Assembly: GCA_016937795.1 (NCBI GenBank)
Contig: JAFGVV010000072.1
Location: forward strand, 1-64,000
Length of the DNA: 64,000 nt
Source of the DNA: Paludibacteraceae bacterium
GTDB taxonomy: Bacteria > Bacteroidota > Bacteroidia > Bacteroidales > Paludibacteraceae
Reading direction: 5' to 3'
The notes under the pieces were generated by a model. The model had not been told where the DNA came from. It searched no databases and worked only from the letters and a program-made list of their open reading frames with translations. Position 1 is the first letter of the stretch. Each line of letters begins with the position of its first letter. Positions 54,747 to 64,000 of the stretch are shown here, one piece after another. A program made the translations under genes and the position numbers.

Positions 54747-55343
54747 ATGAAGATTACAGCAAACAAATCAGTGTCAGCAGAATACGAATTATATGTTGAT
54801 GGCGAAAAAGAAGGCGAACTTGAACTTATGGAAAAAGCAACCGCGCAGCAACCATTAAGCTTTATCTATGGCGTAGGAATGATGCTGCCTAAATTTGAAG
54901 AGCATTTATTCGGACTCGGAGCAGGTGATGCTTTCGACTTTACTATTGCAAACGAAGATGCCTATGGCCCCTACGAAGATGAAAATGTGATTGAACTCGA
55001 CCGTTCGATTTTTGAAATCGACGGCAAACTCGATACCGAAGTGGTTTTCGAAGGCAATGTAGTGCCTTTGATGGACAACGAAGGACACCGCTTAAACGCT
55101 CAGGTGGTAAGTGTAACCGACACACATGTGAAAGTAGACCTGAACCATCCGCTGGCTGGCGAGAATCTGCACTTTAAAGGCAAAGTAACCGAGGTTCGCG
55201 AAGCTACCGAACAGGAAATTGCAGCTCTCTACGGAGGCGGCGGTGGATGCGGTTGCGGAAGCGGCGGTTGCGGCGACGAAGGTTGCGGATGCGACGACGG
55301 GGAAGAAGGTGGAAGCTGCGGGTCAGGCTGTGGTTGTCACTAA
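54747..55343 (+). CDS. slyD: SlyD-like FKBP prolyl isomerase with Cys-rich tail
   Basis: A 198-residue cytoplasmic peptidyl-prolyl isomerase and chaperone. The FKBP domain starts KITANKSVSAEYELYVDGEK and includes LSFIYGVGMMLPKFEEHLFG and the insert-in-flap region after AYGPYEDENVIELD. The last 36 residues are a metal-binding tail with eight Cys and a final His (GGGGGCGCGSGGCGDEGCGC and onward), in place of the His-rich tail of E. coli SlyD. It probably binds nickel or another soft metal. It is alone, between lptD and aroC. Confidence 0.88.
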   Translation: MKITANKSVSAEYELYVDGEKEGELELMEKATAQQPLSFIYGVGMMLPKFEEHLFGLGAGDAFDFTIANEDAYGPYEDENVIELDRSIFEIDGKLDTEVVFEGNVVPLMDNEGHRLNAQVVSVTDTHVKVDLNHPLAGENLHFKGKVTEVREATEQEIAALYGGGGGCGCGSGGCGDEGCGCDDGEEGGSCGSGCGCH

Positions 55344-55363
55344 TCACTTTCAGACAAACTAAC

Positions 55364-55403
55364 AAAATGGATATCAGGCGTAAAAGTCCCGGTATCCATT
55401 TTT
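55364..55403 (+). terminator. Terminator of slyD
   Basis: AAAATGGATA pairs with TATCCATTTT, with extra CC/GG pairs near the loop, and T follows. It starts 20 bases after the stop codon. Confidence 0.8.
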
Positions 55404-55440
55404 AGTTAGCACAAACCTCCTGCATTTTTCAGAAAAAATG

Positions 55441-55448
55441 TATCTTTG
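55441..55448 (+). promoter_or_regulatory. Promoter -7 element of aroC
   Basis: TATCTTTG fits TAnnTTTG, 59 bases before the gene and just after the slyD terminator. The upstream element is a weak TTTTTC. Confidence 0.55.
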
Positions 55449-55507
55449 CAAATGTAAACAGGCTTTGAGGAGACATCTCACAAAACTAACATCCAAATTT
55501 TTTCCAA

Positions 55508-56572
55508 ATGTCAAATACTACAGGTAAACTTTTTACTTTCACATCCTTCGGCGAATCGCACGGAAAAGGAATTGGCGGCATAATTGATGGCTGCCCTCCG
55601 GGCATAGAGCTCGACGAAGCCTATATTCAAAGTGAGCTCGACCGCCGCAAACCCGGTCAGTCGAAAATTGCAACCCCCCGCAAAGAAGACGACAAAGTAG
55701 AATTTCTCTCGGGCGTGTTCGAAGGCAAAACCACCGGAACACCCATTGCATTTATCATTTGGAATCAGAATCAGCACAGCAAGGATTACGATCATTTGAA
55801 GGAAGTGTACCGGCCATCGCATGCCGACTTCACTTATCAGCAAAAATATGGCATTCGCGACCATCGTGGAGGCGGACGTAGCTCGGCCCGCGAAACCGCT
55901 GCCCGTGTAGTAGCAGGTGCTGTGGCCAAACTTGTATTGCGCCAAAAAGGAATTGAAATCACGGCATTTACTTCGCAGGTAGGACATATTGCTATGACAC
56001 AAAGTGCTACAAAAGCCGATTTGTCGTTGATTGAAACGAATATCGTGCGATGTCCGCAAACTGAGGTAGCCGAAAAAATGATCGATTATATTCAGGAGTT
56101 GAAAAAAGACGGCGACTCCATTGGCGGCATTATTTCATGCATTATAAAAGGAATGCCTGTAGGTGTGGGAAATCCTATTTTCGATAAATTGCAGGCACGA
56201 TTAGCCGCAGCCATGATGAGTATAAACGCATCGCACGGATTTGATTATGGTCGCGGATTCGATGGCGTAGCACTCAAAGGTTCGGAGATGAACGACGCTT
56301 TCGTAAAAGACGGAAACCAGATTAGCACCCGCACCAATAACTCAGGCGGTATACAGGGCGGCATTAGCAATGGTCAGGACATTTATTTCAGAGTGCTTTT
56401 TAAACCGGTAGCCACTATTTCGAAAAAGCAGGACACATTGGATGTAAATGCAAACGAAATTGAGTTACAGGCACGCGGACGACATGATCCATGTGTTTTG
56501 CCACGCGCTGTACCCATAGTCGAAGCAATGGCAGCCATGACAATTCTGGATTTAATACTGACGCAAAACTAA
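55508..56572 (+). CDS. aroC: Chorismate synthase
   Basis: A 354-residue FMN-dependent enzyme making chorismate from EPSP. Signatures are [20 protein letters not shown] near the start, [20 protein letters not shown], and [20 protein letters not shown] near the end. Length is normal. A lipid kinase gene follows after 63 bases on the same strand, possibly cotranscribed but unrelated in pathway. Confidence 0.97.
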   Translation: MSNTTGKLFTFTSFGESHGKGIGGIIDGCPPGIELDEAYIQSELDRRKPGQSKIATPRKEDDKVEFLSGVFEGKTTGTPIAFIIWNQNQHSKDYDHLKEVYRPSHADFTYQQKYGIRDHRGGGRSSARETAARVVAGAVAKLVLRQKGIEITAFTSQVGHIAMTQSATKADLSLIETNIVRCPQTEVAEKMIDYIQELKKDGDSIGGIISCIIKGMPVGVGNPIFDKLQARLAAAMMSINASHGFDYGRGFDGVALKGSEMNDAFVKDGNQISTRTNNSGGIQGGISNGQDIYFRVLFKPVATISKKQDTLDVNANEIELQARGRHDPCVLPRAVPIVEAMAAMTILDLILTQN

Positions 56573-56635
56573 TACTGCCGGAACAGAGAACCTGCTTTTC
56601 CTCTGACCATTCTGCTCCGACGCAACAAGAGGATT

Positions 56636-57571
56636 ATGGAAATCACACACAATCGCTGGGCCATTATTATCAACCCCAAATCGGGAAAGAAGAAATTTCG
56701 CAAACAAAGAAAATATCTTTTCGAAACGCTGAAAAATAATGAAGTAGAATTCGACTACCGCGTCACACGCTTTGCAGGACATGCTTCGAAAATTGCTTCT
56801 GCATTTGTCGAACAGGGCTACAAAAACATTATGATTCTGGGAGGCGATGGCACCACCAGCGAAGTGATAAATGGAATTTTCAGCGCCAACATTGAAAAAA
56901 CCGACGATCTGAATATTGCACTTATTCCCCGTGGCACCGGCAACGACTGGGGCCGTTTTTGGGGATTGACAGCCGATTATAAAAAATCGACAGAAGTTTT
57001 TCTGAAAGGCAAAACACAACTTATCGACGTTGGAAAAGTGGAATACGACATGGAAGGTAAAATGGAAGCGCATTATTTCATCAATTCCATTGGCCTTGGT
57101 CTCGATGCCGCTGTGGTAAACCTCACCCACCGATTGAAAGAAGTAGTGGGCAGCCATTCCTTTTTATATTCGGCAGCGCTGCTTATGGCAGTGTTCAGCT
57201 ACCGTCCACACAAACTAAAAATTCATTCCAAAGAAAAAACATTAAGTCACGGCATGTTCACCATGAATATTGCCAACGGCTGCTATAGTGGTGGCGGACT
57301 GAAACAAAACCCTTATGCCCTACCCTACGACGGACTTCTGGATGTAATGATTGCACGCACGCCACGTTTCACCGACATTGTGGGTGCTTTGGCGTATCTG
57401 TTTCGCGGCAAACTGCTCAAGCATCCTATTATCGAATCGTTCCGCACCCGCGAACTACTGATTCAGTGCGACAAAAACGCACTTATGGAAGCCGATGGCA
57501 TTATTGTACATGGTTTTTCGCCATTTAAGGTGAAAATACTTCCCAATGCAATCAATATGATTGTGCCGTAA
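56636..57571 (+). CDS. YegS/DAGK-family lipid kinase
   Basis: A 311-residue kinase of the diacylglycerol-kinase catalytic fold. It shows WAIIINPKSGKKKFRKQ at the start, the ATP-binding ILGGDGTTSEVINGI, LIPRGTGNDWGRFWGL and the C-terminal GLLDVMIARTPRFTD. Such proteins phosphorylate diacylglycerol, sphingoid bases or other lipids; Bacteroidales make sphingolipids, so several substrates are possible. It follows aroC by 63 bases with no terminator between. Confidence 0.9.
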   Translation: MEITHNRWAIIINPKSGKKKFRKQRKYLFETLKNNEVEFDYRVTRFAGHASKIASAFVEQGYKNIMILGGDGTTSEVINGIFSANIEKTDDLNIALIPRGTGNDWGRFWGLTADYKKSTEVFLKGKTQLIDVGKVEYDMEGKMEAHYFINSIGLGLDAAVVNLTHRLKEVVGSHSFLYSAALLMAVFSYRPHKLKIHSKEKTLSHGMFTMNIANGCYSGGGLKQNPYALPYDGLLDVMIARTPRFTDIVGALAYLFRGKLLKHPIIESFRTRELLIQCDKNALMEADGIIVHGFSPFKVKILPNAINMIVP

Positions 57572-57611
57572 CCTTCACTAAATCAAAAATTAAAACTCTC
57601 AACTTACTACG

Positions 57612-57683
57612 CATACCATATTTATGGTATGTAATATACCACATCGCTGCGATTGCAACATTGCGCTAAGCGCCGTACTTTTG
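57612..57683 (+). promoter_or_regulatory. cysK operator and promoter
   Basis: A perfect 20-base palindrome (CATACCATATTTATGGTATG, 57612-57631) is followed by an extra ATACC half-site (57636-57640), TTG (57653-57655), 20 bases and TACTTTTG (57676-57683). The same block, with identical spacing, precedes the hydrolase gene at 62297. ATACC/GGTAT half-sites recall Rrf2-family (CymR/IscR-like) operators. The regulator is not in the window. Confidence 0.75.
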
Positions 57684-57721
57684 TATCAACGAAAAGAAAC
57701 TCACTTTAAACATTTACATAC

Positions 57722-58678
57722 ATGGCAAAAATAGCAAAAATAGCAAAGAACCTGAACGAACTGATTGGTAACACGCCCTTGTTACAACTTTCAAATTTTG
57801 CTTCGAATAAAAAGCTCGAAGCAAATGTAATTGTAAAGCTCGAATCGTTTAACCCTGCCGGTTGCGTAAAAGAACGTATTGCATTGGCCATGGTCGAAGC
57901 GGCCGAAGCTGCAAGTATTCTGAAACCGGGCGTTGAAATTATTGAACCTACCAGTGGAAACACAGGGATCGGACTGGCCATGGTATCGGCAGTAAAGGGC
58001 TATAAACTAACGCTGACTATGCCCGAAACTATGAGCATCGAACGTCGCAACCTGCTGAAAGCCCTCGGAGCCAACCTGGTGCTGACACCCGGAGCCAACG
58101 GTATGAAAGGCGCTATTGCCCGTGCCATTGAACTGCACGATGAAAATCCGGCTTCGTTTATACCGCAACAATTCGAAAATGCGGCCAACCCTGAAGTACA
58201 TTACCGCACCACAGGCGCCGAAATATGGAACGACACCGATGGAAAAGTCGATATTTTTGTAGCGGGTGTGGGTACCGGCGGCACCATTGCCGGAGTAGGT
58301 AAATACCTGAAAGAAAAAAACACTAACGTAAAAATAGTAGCTGTGGAACCAGCCGATTCGCCCGTACTTTCGGGTGGCGCTCCCGGTCCGCACAAAATTC
58401 AGGGCATAGGCGCAGGCTTTATTCCTAAAAACTACGACAGTAGCGTGGTAGACGAAGTACTTCAGGTAAGCAACGACAACGCCATCCTTACTTCGCGCCA
58501 GTTGGCACAACAAGAAGGTTTGCTCGTGGGTATTTCGTCAGGCGCAGCAGCGTATGCAGCCACACAGTTGGCGCTACTTCCCGAAAACAAAGGCAAAAAC
58601 ATTGTGGCACTCCTTCCCGACACCGGCGAACGCTATCTGTCGACTTTGCTTTATGCATTCGAGGAATACCCACTTTGA
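57722..58678 (+). CDS. cysK: Cysteine synthase A
   Basis: A 318-residue PLP enzyme that makes cysteine from O-acetylserine and sulfide. Key strings are [34 protein letters not shown] (PLP lysine in the position of SxKDR, here with CVKERI), [33 protein letters not shown] and [12 protein letters not shown]. It opens a sulfur block with the OsmC-like and MetY-like genes downstream. Its promoter carries a palindromic operator, so it is probably repressed when cysteine or iron-sulfur status is sufficient. Confidence 0.95.
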   Translation: MAKIAKIAKNLNELIGNTPLLQLSNFASNKKLEANVIVKLESFNPAGCVKERIALAMVEAAEAASILKPGVEIIEPTSGNTGIGLAMVSAVKGYKLTLTMPETMSIERRNLLKALGANLVLTPGANGMKGAIARAIELHDENPASFIPQQFENAANPEVHYRTTGAEIWNDTDGKVDIFVAGVGTGGTIAGVGKYLKEKNTNVKIVAVEPADSPVLSGGAPGPHKIQGIGAGFIPKNYDSSVVDEVLQVSNDNAILTSRQLAQQEGLLVGISSGAAAYAATQLALLPENKGKNIVALLPDTGERYLSTLLYAFEEYPL

Positions 58679-58760
58679 TTTACCATTTTTTCATTTACCA
58701 TTTAAATGCTTCGTTTCCTGAACAAAGACAAAAGAACAAAGAGTAGCTAAGGTAACGCGG

Positions 58761-58823
58761 AACCCGAAACACGAAACCCGAAATTTTCAAATCTTCAAAT
58801 TTCAAATCTTCAAATCTTCAAAT
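58761..58823. repeat. Short low-complexity direct repeats before the osmC-like gene
   Basis: ACCCGAAAC-like units (58761-58783) are followed by TCAAATCT units repeated with small changes (58787-58823). A related CAAAGACAAAAGA string just upstream (58723 onward) also occurs at 39657-39685. It looks like slippage-prone spacer sequence. Confidence 0.6.
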
Positions 58824-58835
58824 AAAAAAATATTC

Positions 58836-59276
58836 ATGGCTTCAAAAGATTTAAACTTCAGCGTCAACGGCAAAAGGGTTGGTGCAACAAAATATCAGGG
58901 CATTGCCCGCAGTTTTGAACTTGTAGTGGACGAGCCCGAAATGTTGGGTGGCGAAGACTCAGCTGCCAATCCGGTGGAATATCTGCTGGCTGGCTATGCC
59001 GGATGCCTGAATGTGGTTTTTGGCATTGTGGCCAAAGAGTTGAAGGTGGAAATAAAAAGTCTCGATATCAATATTGATGGAGATATTAATCCTGAGAAAT
59101 TTCTGGGTATTTCGGACAACGAACGCACAGGTTTCAAATCAATCAATGTAAATATTGAACTCAGAACCAATGCCGACAAAGCTACCGAAGCATTGCTGAT
59201 AGAAAAGGTAAAAAGCCGCTGTCCCGTAAACGACAACCTGGCCAACCCCACTCCTATTCAGTACACATTCAATTAA
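58836..59276 (+). CDS. OsmC/Ohr-family protein
   Basis: A 146-residue protein of the OsmC fold: FSVNGKRVGATKYQGIARSF at the start, EMLGGEDSAANPVEYLLAGYAGC around the first cysteine, then GFKSINVNIELRTN and SRCPVNDNLANPTPI with the second cysteine. OsmC and Ohr reduce organic peroxides with the two cysteines. Its place between cysK and a MetY-like gene suggests a link to thiol metabolism, though no terminator or operator clarifies cotranscription. Confidence 0.88.
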   Translation: MASKDLNFSVNGKRVGATKYQGIARSFELVVDEPEMLGGEDSAANPVEYLLAGYAGCLNVVFGIVAKELKVEIKSLDINIDGDINPEKFLGISDNERTGFKSINVNIELRTNADKATEALLIEKVKSRCPVNDNLANPTPIQYTFN

Positions 59277-59306
59277 TATAATCAATTTAAAATAATCAAG
59301 GTATAA

Positions 59307-60665
<1,359 letters not shown>

Positions 60666-60684
60666 AATTATTTTTCTGTTCAAT

Positions 60685-60718
60685 AAAAGCATTCTCTCAA
60701 AAGGAGGATGCTTTTTTG
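60685..60718 (+). terminator. Terminator of the metY-like gene
   Basis: AAAAGCATTCTC pairs with GAGGATGCTTTT with one T-G pair, followed by T. It is 20 bases after the stop. Confidence 0.85.
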
Positions 60719-60857
60719 TTTAATATCTCAACGAACTTACCTGCTAGCTTTATACAAAAAGAATACGAAAAAGACGATTGGGAAGGAAATATCTTGGTAT
60801 ATATTGTTTCGGCAAATCACGAGCTGAATGCTCAGATTAAAGCAGTATCTTTACGGC

Positions 60858-62198
60858 ATGAATGACAAGACCACACTGATAGATGCTGTGTTGAAAAACA
60901 TGGGAATTGAGTTGCTCAACGAAATGCAACAAACCACGCTTGCTGCTTACGCAAACCAGAATGACATTTTATTACTTTCGCCAACGGGGTCGGGAAAAAC
61001 GCTCGCATTTCTAATGCCTTTGTATGCAAATATGAAACCTGAAATTAGCGGTGTACAGGCTCTGATCATTGCTCCTACACGCGAACTTGTTCAGCAAATT
61101 GAGCAGGTTTGGCGAAGCATGGGCACAGGATTCAGGGTATTAAGCTGTTATGGTGGTCGTCCGTCGAACAGCGAAAAGCACGAATTAGCCAAACCACCCG
61201 CTTTGCTTATTGGCACACCCGGTCGTTTGCAGGATCATGTCGAAAGGGAAAATTTTGCCACAGAAGCAATCAGAACACTCGTGCTCGACGAATTCGACAA
61301 GTCGCTCGAAATGGGTTTTACCGAGCCAATGGAAGCCATTATCAGCCGCATTCCACAACTCGAAAAACGCATATTGACATCTGCCACTGAGTCTGTTGGC
61401 ATTCCGGCTTTCACAGGCGTTCGAAATCCTGCAAAACTCAACTTTTCACTGAGCAACAACACCGCAGCACGGCTGAAAACCTTTGTGCTTACGGCTAAAG
61501 ACAACGACAAGTACGACCTTGCATTTCGTCTGCTTTGCTATTTGGGAACCGATTCGAGCCTGGTTTTCTGTAACCAACGCGACGAAGTGGAAAAACTCAG
61601 TGCATATCTCACCGGCAGGAAAATGGCTAACGAATTTTTTCACGGCAAACTCGAACAGTCCGATCGCGAAAAAGCGCTTTCGAAATTCCGAAACGGAAGT
61701 TGCTGTGTGTTTATTTCAACCGATTTAGCCTCGCGTGGTTTGGATATTCCTGAAATTAAAAACGTTATACATTTCGACATTCCAGTGCGTTTGGATGAAT
61801 ATATTCATCGTAACGGACGAACAGCCCGCATGGAAGCTGAAGGGTCGGCTTATTCCCTGCTCACTGCCAACACCAACCTGCCCGACTATATTACACCTGC
61901 GCCAGCTCCTTTTCAATTACCCAAACAGCTACCCGCACCTCCTGTGTCGGAGTGGACTACAATTTATATTGGCAAGGGCAAAAAAGACAATTTAAGTAAA
62001 ATGGACGTAGTTGGTTTTTTATTTAAAAAAGGACTTTTAGAACGTGAAGATTTAGGTTTGGTGGAAGTGAAAGATTATTTTTCGTACGTGGCTGTAAAAG
62101 TCAACAAGCTAAAATCGTTACTCAAAAATATCGAAAACCAAAAAATAAAAAACATGAAAGTCCGGATTGAAGAAGCTTCCGGAAGCATTCGTTTTTAA
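60858..62198 (+). CDS. DEAD-box RNA helicase, DbpA-like
   Basis: A 446-residue helicase. Motif I is LSPTGSGKTLAFLMPL, motif Ib TPGRLQDH, motif II DEFD instead of DEAD, motif III SATES, motif V TDLASRGLDIPE and motif VI HRNGRTAR. The last 75 residues (TTIYIGKGKKDNLSKMDVVG onward) form a DbpA-type RNA-binding domain, which in E. coli DbpA targets 23S rRNA for ribosome assembly. The ATG at 60858 is chosen over 60828 because a TATCTTTA promoter-like string lies between them. The Phe in motif II is the odd point. Confidence 0.88.
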   Translation: MNDKTTLIDAVLKNMGIELLNEMQQTTLAAYANQNDILLLSPTGSGKTLAFLMPLYANMKPEISGVQALIIAPTRELVQQIEQVWRSMGTGFRVLSCYGGRPSNSEKHELAKPPALLIGTPGRLQDHVERENFATEAIRTLVLDEFDKSLEMGFTEPMEAIISRIPQLEKRILTSATESVGIPAFTGVRNPAKLNFSLSNNTAARLKTFVLTAKDNDKYDLAFRLLCYLGTDSSLVFCNQRDEVEKLSAYLTGRKMANEFFHGKLEQSDREKALSKFRNGSCCVFISTDLASRGLDIPEIKNVIHFDIPVRLDEYIHRNGRTARMEAEGSAYSLLTANTNLPDYITPAPAPFQLPKQLPAPPVSEWTTIYIGKGKKDNLSKMDVVGFLFKKGLLEREDLGLVEVKDYFSYVAVKVNKLKSLLKNIENQKIKNMKVRIEEASGSIRF

Positions 62199-62202
62199 TT
62201 TT

Positions 62203-62274
62203 CATACCACATTCACGGTATAGATTTTACCATATAAGTGCGATTGTACAAACCTTGCAAAATGCGGAATTTTG
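62203..62274 (+). promoter_or_regulatory. Operator and promoter of the RBBP9-like hydrolase, cysK type
   Basis: ATACC-N8-GGTAT (62204-62221), TTACC (62227-62231), TTG (62244-62246), 20 bases, GAATTTTG (62267-62274). Every element is at the same spacing as in the cysK block at 57612-57683. The -7 element has one mismatch to TAnnTTTG, which may make it weaker. Confidence 0.7.
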
Positions 62275-62296
62275 TAAGGATTAAAATGTACAATCT

Positions 62297-62836
62297 ATGA
62301 CGCACTATTTTATCATACCCGGATATCAGGGTTCAGGCCACGACCACTGGCAAACCTGGATAGAAACCAAAGAACCCAACTTCTATCGTATCGAACAGCG
62401 CGACTGGAACAATCCCGACATTTCGGAATGGGCAGCCAATATTGATAAAGCAATTGCAGGCTACAACCCCGACACAGTGATACTCGTGGCGCATAGTCTG
62501 GGCTGCCTCACTGTGGCCGAATGGGTAAAAATATACAATCGTAGTGTAAAGGCAGCTTTACTTGTAGCGCCTCCCGATGCCCGAATTGTAAATCAAAAAA
62601 TCAACCACAAACTCATCAACGAAGACCCGATAGTAAAATTTCCATTTCGTACCACACTGGTTGCCAGTTCCAACGACCCATGGATTTCAATTGACAAAGC
62701 CTCGTTTTATGCCCAAAGCTGGGGAAGCGAATTCGTCAATATTGGCGATGCGGGTCATATCAACACACTTTCGGGCTATGGCGAATGGAAACAAGTGTAT
62801 GAGTTGTTGAAAAAACTAAACAGCACTGACTCGTAA
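62297..62836 (+). CDS. RBBP9/YdeN-family alpha/beta hydrolase
   Basis: A 179-residue serine hydrolase. The N-terminus reads FIIPGYQGSGHDHWQTWIE; the nucleophile elbow is VAHSLGCLTVAEW (Ser in HSLGC), the acid lies in SSNDPWIS and the catalytic His in IGDAGHINTLSGYGEW. This is the compact RBBP9/YdeN fold; natural substrates are poorly known. Its promoter and operator copy those of cysK, which suggests a role in the same sulfur or redox response. No neighbour is cotranscribed. Confidence 0.9.
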   Translation: MTHYFIIPGYQGSGHDHWQTWIETKEPNFYRIEQRDWNNPDISEWAANIDKAIAGYNPDTVILVAHSLGCLTVAEWVKIYNRSVKAALLVAPPDARIVNQKINHKLINEDPIVKFPFRTTLVASSNDPWISIDKASFYAQSWGSEFVNIGDAGHINTLSGYGEWKQVYELLKKLNSTDS

Positions 62837-62990
62837 AAAAAATAGATATATCGGGAGTACTCTTTTTGTGGTTTGCTGATTTTCCCAAACAAAACCCGGC
62901 AGTAGTTCTTCGATCGGTGTAATTGATGATTTTACACGATAGTTTCCCTCTTTGACAACTTTATACACCACATAACCTTTATTTTCAGCA

Positions 62991-62998
62991 TATATTTG
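62991..62998 (+). promoter_or_regulatory. Promoter -7 element of the last gene
   Basis: TATATTTG fits TAnnTTTG, 22 bases before the ATG at 63021. The upstream element is unclear. Confidence 0.5.
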
Positions 62999-63020
62999 TA
63001 GAAAATTGAAACCCACAAAT

Positions 63021-64000
63021 ATGAGGCTAAAAAATACACATTACATTATCGCCATTGCATTGTCATTTTTCACAGAAAACACACATAGTCAAACTACTCA
63101 AACACAAAGCAATTCCGATTTCCTAATTGCTCAACCTGCGGCCGACCGGGCAGTAAGCTTCAATGTGAGCGACACAGGTGTTTACAAACCCATTATCTGG
63201 GGGCTCGATTTGGCATGGTTGAGCGATGCAAATATCCGTCGTGGAATAGCCTTTATGGGGGTCGATCGTGTGAATGTAGTCAGAGCCTCGTTTCAGCCCA
63301 CACTACCGCTGGTGAATGGTGATTTACAGGCAGCACAAATCAGCGACCTGAATCGTCGTATCAACCTTATCAATCTGACAGGCAGCAAAACACAGGTAGT
63401 ACTTAACTGCGATCATCCTACAGTGGATGCATGGTATGCGGGCAATGCCGAACGCTGGGCGCAACTGATTGATGTCACCACACGACGTGTGCAGGAACGT
63501 GGAAGGAAAGTAATCACCGTTTCGCCATTCAATGAACCCGATTATTCGGCCACCGGACAAGGCACTGTAACCGATTTTTTTAATATAGCCGGAGAATTAC
63601 GCAAAAATCCACGCTTCGACACCATCCGTATTTCGGGCGGTAATACACTGAATACCGATCAGGCGCTGCCCTGGTACAATCAACTCAAAACCCGTCTCAA
63701 CGAAGGAAATACACATCAGTTGGCCGGAAGTTTCAATAATTATGCAACATTTTTCACTACTGTACGAGCCAATGGACATCACGCTTCAAACGATGAACTT
63801 CACAACGTAATGGAAGCCATGGTGGGCGTGGAATATGGCATGCAAACAGGCATTTGGTGGGGAACTGCTGAATATGCGCGTGGCGAATTTGTAAAAGCCA
63901 GCGATGGTCGCCGGCTTGCTTATGCCGAACACCGTCCCAACTGGACAGCCGCTTCTGTTTACCGCAATCCGGAAGGGAAAATTCAGGCTTTTGGCGGAAC
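63021..64000 (+). CDS. Secreted protein with glycosidase-like barrel, cut by the window edge
   Basis: An open frame of 326 codons with no stop before the right edge. A signal peptide (about MRLKNTHYIIAIALSFF, ending NTHSQ) is followed by a region resembling a TIM-barrel glycoside hydrolase: PIIWGLDLAWLSDANIRRGI, QVVLNCDHPTVDAWYAG and TVSPFNEPDYSATG, where NEPD looks like the acid/base strand of clan GH-A enzymes. A later GIWWGTAEYARGEFV could hold the nucleophile Glu. In this organism a T9SS domain may follow beyond the edge. The family is not assigned. Confidence 0.7.
   Translation, partial: MRLKNTHYIIAIALSFFTENTHSQTTQTQSNSDFLIAQPAADRAVSFNVSDTGVYKPIIWGLDLAWLSDANIRRGIAFMGVDRVNVVRASFQPTLPLVNGDLQAAQISDLNRRINLINLTGSKTQVVLNCDHPTVDAWYAGNAERWAQLIDVTTRRVQERGRKVITVSPFNEPDYSATGQGTVTDFFNIAGELRKNPRFDTIRISGGNTLNTDQALPWYNQLKTRLNEGNTHQLAGSFNNYATFFTTVRANGHHASNDELHNVMEAMVGVEYGMQTGIWWGTAEYARGEFVKASDGRRLAYAEHRPNWTAASVYRNPEGKIQAFGG

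Noticed and set aside
58723..58823. Tandem repeat array or CRISPR
   Set aside because: The units are 8-9 bases, irregular and without spacers. This is low-complexity intergenic DNA.
62816..63016. 66-codon frame on the minus strand upstream of the last gene
   Set aside because: It overlaps the hydrolase stop codon and the promoter of the secreted protein and has no start context or family features.

Overview
The window reads as a chromosomal segment of a Bacteroidota bacterium, most likely order Bacteroidales; I would not name a genus. The evidence is the promoter grammar (TTTG, 18-20 bases, TAnnTTTG before tRNAs and many genes), type IX secretion (T9SS) C-terminal domains, a Bacteroidota-type LptD, a MalQ with N-terminal starch-binding domains, ECF sigma/anti-sigma pairs, RibD, OadA and CstA. 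Base composition is AT-rich, with A/T-rich gaps. No phage, transposase, CRISPR array or rRNA gene is visible. Four tRNA genes (Cys, Leu, a CAT-anticodon tRNA and Ser) are present.

Layout. 1-5.4 kb: a leftward stable-RNA-type promoter at the left edge, a LysE exporter, a three-gene ECF sigma/anti-sigma/DUF4252 operon and a PgpH-like HD hydrolase. 5.6-15.8 kb: a 2,544-residue secreted beta-helix protein built on an internal duplication, then a secreted CotH-family protein. 15.9-28.7 kb: malQ-purM, tRNA-Cys, a second ECF operon with a Spy/CpxP-like protein, prmC diverging from ribD-cls, lipA, and an OadA-type carboxyltransferase that lacks its biotin lysine. 28.8-35.7 kb: tRNA-Leu, a gamma-carbonic-anhydrase-like protein, and a six-gene leftward operon (TetR, outer-membrane barrel, ABC ATPase, two FtsX-type permeases, LolA-like protein) peppered with CCCCTAAAGGGG palindromes. 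35.8-49 kb: recX, an HhH protein, a Dabb protein, nadB, a GNAT protein, cstA, two tRNAs, a HAD hydrolase, mltG, murB-miaA and dnaA. 49.4-54.6 kb: envelope genes (MCE/MlaD, amidase, LptD). 54.7-64 kb: slyD, aroC, a lipid kinase, a sulfur block (cysK, osmC-like, metY-like), a DEAD-box helicase, an RBBP9-like hydrolase, and a secreted protein cut by the right edge.

The most interesting signals are not gene families. First, the palindromic repeat sits at each of the three downstream junctions of the ABC operon as an inverted pair flanking a start codon, and it is translated in several N-termini and once in a signal peptide. Second, cysK and the distant RBBP9-like hydrolase share an operator-promoter block whose spacing is identical base for base, suggesting one regulator. 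Third, the stable-RNA promoters at three loci share the string TTTGCACCCGC. Fourth, two genes have a promoter -7 element ending four bases before the start codon, implying leaderless mRNAs.

Functions are assigned from motifs and remembered family features; no search was run. Start codons were moved inward from the longest open frame where a promoter, terminator or family length argued for it.
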